From: Caballeronia sp. LZ062
Lineage (GTDB): Bacteria > Pseudomonadota > Gammaproteobacteria > Burkholderiales > Burkholderiaceae
DNA: 64,000 nt
Reading direction: 5' to 3'
Assembly (NCBI RefSeq): GCF_031450785.1
Contig: NZ_JARTWB010000001.1
Span: 62,001-126,000, forward strand
The notes under the pieces were generated by a model. It searched no databases and was not told the DNA's origin. It worked only from the letters and a program-made list of their open reading frames with translations. Of the stretch, positions 55,284-64,000 are shown in pieces. Position numbers and translations under genes: made by a program. Positions within the stretch are counted from its first letter, which is position 1, and every line of letters begins with the position of its first letter.

Positions 55284-56084
55284 TCAGCCGTTGTCGGCGA
55301 AACCCGGATACAGCGTCATGCCGCCATCGACGAGCAGCGTCGTGCCGACGACGTAATCGCTGTCATCGGAAGCGAGCCAGACGGCCGCGCGCCCGATATC
55401 GTCGACTTCGCCGATCCGTCCGTACGGCACGAGCGTCAGCAGCCGGTCGAGCGCCTCCTTCGAATCCCAGGCGTCCTGGTTGATCGGCGTGCGGATCGCG
55501 CCCGGCGCGATGGAATTGACGCGAATGCGCTGCGGCGCGACTTCCTGCGCGAGCGATTTCATCAGCATCTGAATGCCGCCTTTGGAGGAAGCGTAGTTCA
55601 CGTGTCCTGCCCACGGAATCACTTCATGCACCGAACTCATGCAGATGATCTTGCCCAGTGCCTTCGAAACCGGCCGCGGTCCGCGCCGCAGGAACTCGCG
55701 TACCGCGCGCTGCGCCGTGAGGAATTGACCGGTGAGATTGGTCTCGATGACCTTGCGCCACTGCGCGAGCGTCATCTCGACGAACTTCGCGTCCTGCTGT
55801 AGCCCCGAATTCGCGACGACGATATCCACCGTGCCGTAGCGTTTCACGACGGCGTCGAACATGGCGTCGACGGCGTTCTCGTCGGAGACGTCCGCGCCGA
55901 CGGCGAACGCCTCGCCGCCGGCCGACGTGATTTCGGCGGCCAGCTTTTCAGCCGGCTCGCCGTGTGAGTGATAGTTGATCGCGACGTGCGCGCCGGCGTC
56001 CGCCAGCGCCTTCGCGACACCCGCGCCGATGCCGGAACTGCCGCCGGTCACGAGCGCGATCTGGCCTGCGAGGGCTTTTTGCAT
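55284..56084 (-). CDS. SDR oxidoreductase, glucose 1-dehydrogenase-like
   Basis: The 266-aa classical SDR has VTGGSSGIGAGVAKAL, NSGLQQDAKF, Ser in CMSSVHEVIPW and Tyr/Lys in NYASSKGGIQML. The segment VHEVIPWAGHVNYA is shared by glucose 1-dehydrogenases of the Bacillus type. It stops 7 bp upstream of the flavoprotein gene start; gene order suggests they are cotranscribed, the SDR first. Confidence 0.82.
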   Translation of the reverse strand: MQKALAGQIALVTGGSSGIGAGVAKALADAGAHVAINYHSHGEPAEKLAAEITSAGGEAFAVGADVSDENAVDAMFDAVVKRYGTVDIVVANSGLQQDAKFVEMTLAQWRKVIETNLTGQFLTAQRAVREFLRRGPRPVSKALGKIICMSSVHEVIPWAGHVNYASSKGGIQMLMKSLAQEVAPQRIRVNSIAPGAIRTPINQDAWDSKEALDRLLTLVPYGRIGEVDDIGRAAVWLASDDSDYVVGTTLLVDGGMTLYPGFADNG

Positions 56085-56154
56085 GAGCCTTCCTGATGTC
56101 GGTTGATCCGGTGAGAGGCGGCAGCAAGGTGCGCGCCCGACATGCGACGCATTC

Positions 56155-57618
<1,464 letters not shown>

Positions 57619-57691
57619 CGGCGCTCCCGTCGGTTATCGATTGACTTCTTTTTCGGGCGAGCGGCACGCCCGCCCAGGCGCGGCGTGGCGA

Positions 57692-58966
<1,275 letters not shown>

Positions 58967-59359
58967 GTCGGCTCCTGATATGACCTGCGTCTGTTGATGT
59001 CGTGTGGGATGTCGTGCGGTGCTTCTTCCTCGTGGGTGGCGGCCGCTGCTTTGGACGGTGCGCGCGTTCATGTTCGTTGCATTATCGGCGCGCGGTCGAA
59101 TTCGTGTGCTGCCTCCGTTCGATTTTTTGTTCACGGCAGGCGTGGGTCGCCGAGCGCATCTAGCAAGGCGCATGCCGAAGCGCGCACGACTGCGACGTTG
59201 CGTCGTCCCGTCGCGCTGTGACATGCGCGGGACTGGACAAAATGCGGCGGCGCACCTTATAACCGAGCACGCGATGCCGCACGGTGCATTGGCGCGGCAC
59301 AATACAGAACGTCCCGCGAATCGGCTCTGACCGCTCTCACGCAAGCCCGGAATGACAAC
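58967..59359. other. Divergent intergenic region of glgC and pdxY
   Basis: No protein-like frame is found. It holds the promoters of glgC (leftward) and pdxY (rightward); no element could be assigned with confidence. Confidence 0.45.
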
Positions 59360-60241
59360 ATGAACAATGTCCTGAGTATCCAGTCGCACGTCGTTTTCGG
59401 ACACGCGGGCAATAGCGCGGCGGTCTTTCCCATGCGGCGGCTCGGCGTCAATGTCTGGCCGCTCAACACCGTGCAGTTCTCCAATCACACGCAGTACGGC
59501 CGCTGGACCGGCGGCGTCGTGGATGCCGAGGAGCTTCAGAGCGTGATCGAAGGCATCGGGGCGATCGGCGTATTGGCGCGCTGCAACGCGGTGCTCTCCG
59601 GTTATCTCGGCGCGACGGAGCAGGGCCGGGCGGTCGTCGAGATCGTCAAGCTGGTGAAGGCGGTCAACCCGCGCGCGCTCTATTTCTGCGATCCGGTGAT
59701 GGGCGTCGAGGGCGGCTGCACGGTGGCGCCCGGCATCGAAGATTTTCTGGTGACGACGATGCCCGAAGTGGCCGATGCGATCATGCCGAATCACAACGAG
59801 CTGCAAAAGCTCACCGGCCGCACCATCGAGAACGTGGAGGAAGCCGTCGATGCCTGCCGCGAAGTCATCGCGCGTGGGCCGCGCACTGTGCTCGTCAAAC
59901 ATCTGCTCGATCGCAACAGCCGCGCCGATACGTTCAACATGCTTGCCGTCACCGCGAAGGAGGCGTGGTTCGCGCAACGGCCGCTGTATCCGTTTGCACG
60001 GCAGCCGGTCGGTGTCGGCGATCTGACGAGCGCGGTGTTCGTCGCGCGCACGCTGCTCGGCGATTCGCTCCGTAACGCGCTCGAACACACGCTCGCGGCG
60101 GTCAACGCCGTCGTGAAAGCGACCTACGACGCGGGCCGCTACGAACTGGAGATCGTGGCGTCGCAGGACGAGATCGCCAAGCCCACCGACCGCTTTCCCG
60201 CCATTCGCGTGAGCGGTAGCGCGCCCGCCAACGCGCGCTGA
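59360..60241 (+). CDS. pdxY: Pyridoxal kinase
   Basis: The 293-aa ribokinase-fold protein starts [47 protein letters not shown], the PdxY signature, with the ATP/Mg site DPVMGVEGG and the C-terminal [12 protein letters not shown], the GD pair of which carries the catalytic Asp. It phosphorylates pyridoxal in the B6 salvage route. Confidence 0.93.
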   Translation: MNNVLSIQSHVVFGHAGNSAAVFPMRRLGVNVWPLNTVQFSNHTQYGRWTGGVVDAEELQSVIEGIGAIGVLARCNAVLSGYLGATEQGRAVVEIVKLVKAVNPRALYFCDPVMGVEGGCTVAPGIEDFLVTTMPEVADAIMPNHNELQKLTGRTIENVEEAVDACREVIARGPRTVLVKHLLDRNSRADTFNMLAVTAKEAWFAQRPLYPFARQPVGVGDLTSAVFVARTLLGDSLRNALEHTLAAVNAVVKATYDAGRYELEIVASQDEIAKPTDRFPAIRVSGSAPANAR

Positions 60242-60246
60242 ACGAT

Positions 60247-60726
60247 TCAGGCGGTGGCCGCTGCCGCCATCGCTCTGAAGTTCTCGGGCGTCGCGAAGGC
60301 GAGATACTGCGCCTGCATGTCGGGCGTAAGGAATTCCAGCATCGTGCCGTTCTCGATCCAGAACTCGATCACGTCGAAGAAATGGTCGCCGCGCGTGCAA
60401 CGCACCGCGCGCCAGCCTTCGCGCTCGCCGATCGCCAGCACTTCAGCGGCACTGTGCGGCGTCGCAATGGCCATATGGAACGCGCTGTACTGCGGCCGCT
60501 CGACGGTGCCCGCGCCGTAGCTCACGCTCGTCTCGTGTCCGCCGCCGGGCGTGATCACGCGATCGCTCGGGTACACCTCGATGATGCTGCCGCGGTCATC
60601 GCCCGCGACGGCCATCCACGCATCAGGGAACGGAGAGAAGGGCGCGGCGAAGCCGTCCCAGAGTTCGGCAAGCACATGCGCGACGTGCTGAGGATCGCGC
60701 GCGGGGATGGATGCGTGGAAGATCAT
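60247..60726 (-). CDS. Small protein, possibly VOC (glyoxalase)-like, 159 aa
   Basis: No certain family. The beginning ([23 protein letters not shown]), and the later [42 protein letters not shown] and [22 protein letters not shown] are laid out like paired beta-alpha-beta units of VOC-fold proteins. ATG 60726 is used, with GGAG eight nt upstream; GTG 60735 would add three residues. Confidence 0.65.
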   Translation of the reverse strand: MIFHASIPARDPQHVAHVLAELWDGFAAPFSPFPDAWMAVAGDDRGSIIEVYPSDRVITPGGGHETSVSYGAGTVERPQYSAFHMAIATPHSAAEVLAIGEREGWRAVRCTRGDHFFDVIEFWIENGTMLEFLTPDMQAQYLAFATPENFRAMAAAATA

Positions 60727-60735
60727 GTGGAGCAC

Positions 60736-61298
60736 TCCTATAAAGAGCGGCGCAATGGACGGGGCAGTGCGCGTTGGATGCTTTCACGCGGGGTCCGCCA
60801 ATGTCAATTCGCGTAAGCCGCGACATTGCGGATTAATACTTTATTTTGTCTTCCCAATTCGATTTGTCTAGTTATTTGAATGACTAAAGCCGTGCGATTA
60901 TCCGCGCGTGCCGAATGCACCGACAATTCCACTTGCGGCAATTAGGCTTGAACGTTACGCTTCGTCTCACCGGCGATTTACTCGATTCGCCGGTACACGC
61001 TTCTCACTTACTCGGACGTCTCGAGTAACTACAAATAGCGCCCCGTCAGGGCGTCATTCTGTGGCCAGTGCATGCAACGGGCTCATTCGACCGCATGCAA
61101 AAGCCATACGGCAAAACTTGCGCGCAGAGACCAGCGCCCCGAGCGAAACCCTCGTTTCGCCCGGTCTCGTATTGTTCGCGACGTTTTGTCGATGCTCGAT
61201 TCACGCAGAGAAGGCATGCACGCGCATGCCATCGCGAAGCGTTGTGCTCTTAAACGCATGCCGCAACGAATTCATTTAACGATAGGCGGAGTTGAGAC
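60736..61298 (+). other. Long leader or small-RNA candidate region with three successive hairpins
   Basis: AT-rich to 60920. Three hairpins follow in 83 nt: CCGGCGA...TCGCCGG (60971-60994), TTACTCG...CGAGTAA (61009-61029) and CGCCC...GGGCG (61039-61053). This can be a structured 5' leader of the lipoprotein or a separate small RNA; no protein-like frame fills it. No U-run follows the last hairpin. Confidence 0.4.
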
Positions 61299-62492
61299 AT
61301 GGAAGGAAAACATACTCATTGGATTGGCGCAGTCGCTTCGGCAGCCGCGTTAGTTTTACTCGCGAGTTGCGGCGGCGGTGGCGGCGGAACCAGTTCGAAC
61401 GGCGCGGGCACGACCACGACCGGCAGCGGAAGCTCGTCGTCGGGCGGTTCTACCAACGCGACGCCGACGCTTGCCGCCGCGACGCAAGTCGTCGACGGGA
61501 CAGCGCTGGGCGCGACGCAATGGTCGGACGCCTCGCCGACGAGCACCGGTCAGCAGGTCAGCGGGCTGAACTGCACGGTCGCGGGCAATACGTACAGCTA
61601 CTCGCATCTGTCGATTTATCAGAACGGCAAGCAGCTGGCGCTGCCCGCGAATATCGGCACGGTCGCGCCGACGAACGCGCTCGAGACGGGCTGCGTCTAT
61701 CCGGTGCATACGGACGACAACACCGGCAAGATCCGCATGGACGTGACGAGCAACACGACCTACACGCTCGGTCAGTTCTTCGCGGTGTGGGGCCAGCCGC
61801 TTTCTTCGACGAACGTCGCGGGCATCACGGGCACGGTCACGGCATGGGTGAACACGGGCGGCGCGCTCCAGCAATACACGGGTGATCTCGCGAGCCTGGT
61901 CTTGCCGCAGCATGGCGAAGTGACGCTTGCCATCGGCACGCCGCCCGCGCAGATTCCGACCTACACGTGGATCGATCCGCCGCCGTTCGACACCGCGCAT
62001 CCGACCACGCTGGTGTACGGCGGAGTCGTCGGCACGACGGCTGCCTGGCCGACGGGCGGCAGCGCGACGGGCGCAACGATCGACGGCGTGACCTGCGCCT
62101 CGGGCATGGCCGAGACGTTCCACGTGCATTCGCACGTCGCGATCTTCAAGGACGGCCAGTGGCTGCAGTTCCCGCAGCAGATCGGGCTTCCGGGAACCTG
62201 CAACTACGAGATGCACACGCACGATCAGACCGGCATCATCCATATCGAAACGCCGACCGCGAAGACCTACACGCTCGGGCAGTTCTTCGATATCTGGGGC
62301 CAGCCGCTGACGACGACGAACGTCGCGGGCATCACGGGCAACGTCGTGGTCTACATCAACGACAACGGCGATTCCCGGCGCTATCTGGGCGATCCGCGCG
62401 ATATCGTGCTGACCTCGCATCGGGACATCACGTTCCAGATCGGCTCGCCGGTCAGCTCGCTCGCCACGTACTCGTGGTATGAGCCGCAATAA
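61299..62492 (+). CDS. Duplicated His-rich lipoprotein, unknown
   Basis: The 397-aa protein has a lipoprotein signal (AVASAAALVLLASC, lipobox LASC) and a Gly/Ser/Thr-rich spacer. Two homologous domains follow. Domain 1: SHLSIYQNGKQLALPANIG, VYPVHTDDNTGKIRMD, YTLGQFFAVWGQPLSSTNVAGITG. Domain 2: HVHSHVAIFKDGQWLQFPQQIG, YEMHTHDQTGIIHIE, YTLGQFFDIWGQPLTTTNVAGITG. The second has more histidines (F-H-V-H-S-H, E-M-H-T-H-D, I-I-H-I-E), spaced like a metal site. Function unknown; a periplasmic or outer-membrane metal-binding role is possible. Confidence 0.82.
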   Translation: MEGKHTHWIGAVASAAALVLLASCGGGGGGTSSNGAGTTTTGSGSSSSGGSTNATPTLAAATQVVDGTALGATQWSDASPTSTGQQVSGLNCTVAGNTYSYSHLSIYQNGKQLALPANIGTVAPTNALETGCVYPVHTDDNTGKIRMDVTSNTTYTLGQFFAVWGQPLSSTNVAGITGTVTAWVNTGGALQQYTGDLASLVLPQHGEVTLAIGTPPAQIPTYTWIDPPPFDTAHPTTLVYGGVVGTTAAWPTGGSATGATIDGVTCASGMAETFHVHSHVAIFKDGQWLQFPQQIGLPGTCNYEMHTHDQTGIIHIETPTAKTYTLGQFFDIWGQPLTTTNVAGITGNVVVYINDNGDSRRYLGDPRDIVLTSHRDITFQIGSPVSSLATYSWYEPQ

Positions 62493-62531
62493 GCGATAAG
62501 CGACAAGGGCCGCGCGAAGCGGCATCTAGGC

Positions 62532-62566
62532 AAACGGGTGGCGTTCGGTGAACGTCGCCCGTTTTT
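62532..62566 (+). terminator. Rho-independent terminator of the His-rich lipoprotein gene
   Basis: AAACGGGTGGCGTTC pairs with GAACGTCGCCCGTTT across a short GGT-centred loop (one mismatch near the base), followed by TTCGTT. It is 40 bp after the lipoprotein stop. Confidence 0.75.
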
Positions 62567-62597
62567 CGTTGCACGGGCGGTTTCGGGGCGGCGGGGT

Positions 62598-62624
62598 AAA
62601 AAAAAGCCGCCCGGGGTAGGCGGC
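62598..62624 (-). terminator. Minus-strand terminator hairpin
   Basis: GCCGCC (62606-62611) and GGCGGC (62619-62624) form a short GC stem, preceded by A8 (62598-62605), which is U8 on the minus strand. It lies 217 bp after the stop of the lipoprotein gene at 62841. Confidence 0.6.
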
Positions 62625-62840
62625 GAGAGCGCGTCCGTTGCGAGACTGTCCCATGCGGGGGAACGGACGCGTGAGGAGACAACTGGATGCAGGTGAGTAT
62701 CGCAAGGGGCGGCGGCCGTCTCAACCGGCATTTGGAAGCAGTGCGTTTCGCGTTCGCCGGATTATGGTGATTCGCGCATACGATCCGGCGTGCGCCACCG
62801 ACTTGGGCTTATCCGACGCGAAACGCGTGCGTCGCGCGTT

Positions 62841-63305
62841 TCAGCATTCGCTCGACGGCATCATGCGCGGATAGCCAGGCTGCGCGGAATCGATCGTCGT
62901 GACGCATGCGCCCGGCTGGACGTCGAGCGTGCTGTCGATCTGCCGTTTGCCGCCGTCGCGCATCTGCACGCCATAGCGATATACCTTCGCCGTCTGCTCG
63001 GGAGTCTTGTCGAAGAGGCTCGTCAGATCGAAGCTCAATCCCGCGCCCGCGCCGATGCCACTCCAGCCGCCGCCACCGACGCCGCCTCCGCCCACGCCGA
63101 CCGACGGCCCCGAGGACGATGCCGCGCCTGTCGTCACGGTCGTCAGATACTGCTTGTCCGCGATGCGGCCATTGGCGAGCCGGGCATCGGCCGGAAGCGC
63201 GCCCGATGCGCCGGGACCGGTTGCGCACGCCGCGAGGAGCGCGCACGCGATGGCGGCGGCGCCTGCCAGCGCCGGACGTTTGAACATGCGTTGATACGAA
63301 TTCAT
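62841..63305 (-). CDS. Small lipoprotein, 154 aa, unknown
   Basis: A signal with lipobox (ACALLAAC) is followed by a small soluble part that includes a glycine-rich stretch (VGVGGGGVGGGGWSGIGAG) and a final strand-rich segment (RQIDSTLDVQPGACVTTIDS). ATG 63305 (MNSYQRMFKRPALAG) gives the signal directly; AAGG lies upstream. The family is not recognised; a surface or envelope role is likely. Confidence 0.72.
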   Translation of the reverse strand: MNSYQRMFKRPALAGAAAIACALLAACATGPGASGALPADARLANGRIADKQYLTTVTTGAASSSGPSVGVGGGGVGGGGWSGIGAGAGLSFDLTSLFDKTPEQTAKVYRYGVQMRDGGKRQIDSTLDVQPGACVTTIDSAQPGYPRMMPSSEC

Positions 63306-63383
63306 TGCAGCCTTGATGGGAGCTTGAGTCACCCTCGATGGACGGCAAGCGTCCCGTGCCCGCTTAGCGGCGAAGCATCGCGC

Positions 63384-63411
63384 AAAAAAATGCCGCCCAT
63401 GAGAGGGCGGC
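63384..63411 (-). terminator. Terminator after the aroE-like gene
   Basis: GCCGCCC (63392-63398) and GGGCGGC (63405-63411) pair around ATGAGA. The A7 run at 63384-63390 is a U-tract on the minus strand. It lies 119 bp after the stop at 63530. Confidence 0.82.
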
Positions 63412-63529
63412 GAGCCGATGTTGCGCCGGCAGCCGGCATGCGCGGCTGAGGAAGGCGCACGCGCCGCGGCATGGTGCAATAGCGCGCGGGCCATTTGAAG
63501 CGGACTAATCCGATCCCCTCGCGGGCGGT

Positions 63530-64000
63530 TTAGTCCTTCAGCAGGAATTCCACCATTGCATCGCAGACGCGGCCGAACATCTGCGTGCCGGTGACGGTCG
63601 GGCAGCCCCGCGCGCGCGCCGCCTCGATGAACGGCGTGATCGGCGGCTTGGTCACGACATCGCCGATGAATGTCTTGGGCGCGAGGCGCGATACGTCGAT
63701 GGGCAGCGGATCGCCCGGACGCATGCCCGCTGGCGACGCATTGACGACGATGTCGTACGCCTGCGCGTCGGCGTCGGCGTCGTCAGCGATGTTCACCGCG
63801 CCGCGTCCAAGCGACGCGAGCCGCGAGACGAGCGCGCTCGTGCGCGCGGCATCGAAGTCGCGAATGGCGAGCGACGCCACGCCCGCCTCGACGAGCGCAT
63901 GTCCGATTGCCGAGCCTGCGCCGCCCGCGCCGATCAAGAGCGCGCGCTTCCCGGCCGGCCTGCAGCCGGCATCCGCGAGCGCCGCGACCATGCCGACGCC
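63530..64000 (-). CDS. Shikimate/quinate dehydrogenase family protein, C-terminal part only
   Basis: The frame is cut by the window edge at 64000; about 157 C-terminal codons are seen. It shows the NADP-binding motif LLIGAGGAGSAIGHALVEAG, VVNASPAGMRPGDPLPIDV and GDVVTKPPITPF, typical of the AroE dinucleotide domain. The N-terminal substrate domain lies outside the window, so shikimate versus quinate cannot be settled. A terminator follows at 63384. Confidence 0.85.
   Translation of the reverse strand, partial: GVGMVAALADAGCRPAGKRALLIGAGGAGSAIGHALVEAGVASLAIRDFDAARTSALVSRLASLGRGAVNIADDADADAQAYDIVVNASPAGMRPGDPLPIDVSRLAPKTFIGDVVTKPPITPFIEAARARGCPTVTGTQMFGRVCDAMVEFLLKD

Noticed and set aside
58967..60400. 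Extended minus-strand frame reaching past the glgC start and through pdxY
   Set aside because: Protein-like sequence begins at METPSKN (58966) with a ribosome-binding site; the upstream part is antisense to pdxY.

Overview
The window looks like chromosomal DNA from a beta-proteobacterium of the Burkholderiaceae, most like Paraburkholderia or Caballeronia. This is inferred from the very high GC of most of the sequence, the BetR-type response regulator, the extra IF-1 gene, the non-phosphorylative L-rhamnose pathway, and the overall gene families. No rRNA, tRNA, CRISPR array or complete insertion sequence was recognised.

Positions 1 to about 4,390 differ from the rest. GC is visibly lower, and the genes are accessory: a secreted S1-family protease, a secreted protein of unknown function, a stand-alone TIR-domain protein, and a frame-broken stretch that reads like the C-terminus of a type IV pilin. 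The region ends in a response-regulator gene that has lost its receiver half, so this is probably the right edge of an acquired island.

4.8-10.5 kb is a trans-4-hydroxyproline catabolic locus: deaminase, epimerase, three-subunit D-hydroxyproline dehydrogenase and a PAS-AraC regulator. 10.8-18.5 kb holds signalling and housekeeping genes: a lone receiver, a GST, a NERD-helicase, a hybrid histidine kinase convergent with a BetR regulator, a cold-shock protein and small membrane proteins. 18.5-29.7 kb is an L-rhamnose regulon: mutarotase, 1-dehydrogenase, lactonase, dehydratase, a second dehydrogenase, an MFS carrier, a four-gene ABC importer and a LysR regulator. Its two promoters share a strongly similar block of about 40 bp.

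29.7-39.3 kb is a patchwork of small regulators (an IS630-type HTH protein and an H-NS-like protein), oxidoreductases, a desaturase, nickel/cobalt and formate/nitrite transporters, and several small unknown proteins. 39.4-45.8 kb has an FtsI paralogue, an arylamine N-acetyltransferase, a zwf / polyphosphate-glucokinase / HAD-phosphatase operon, and an IF-1 gene with a possible 0.5-kb leader. 46.3-49.3 kb has corA and an M23 peptidase / membrane coiled-coil / bactofilin operon, a cell-shape type module. 49.5-53.1 kb is valine catabolism (mmsA, mmsB) with a divergent LysR regulator. 53.4-60.7 kb has a lipoamide-dehydrogenase-like enzyme, an SDR, glgA, glgC and pdxY. The end of the window holds two lipoproteins, one of them an internally duplicated histidine-rich protein behind a hairpin-rich leader, and the 3' part of an aroE-like gene cut by the window edge.
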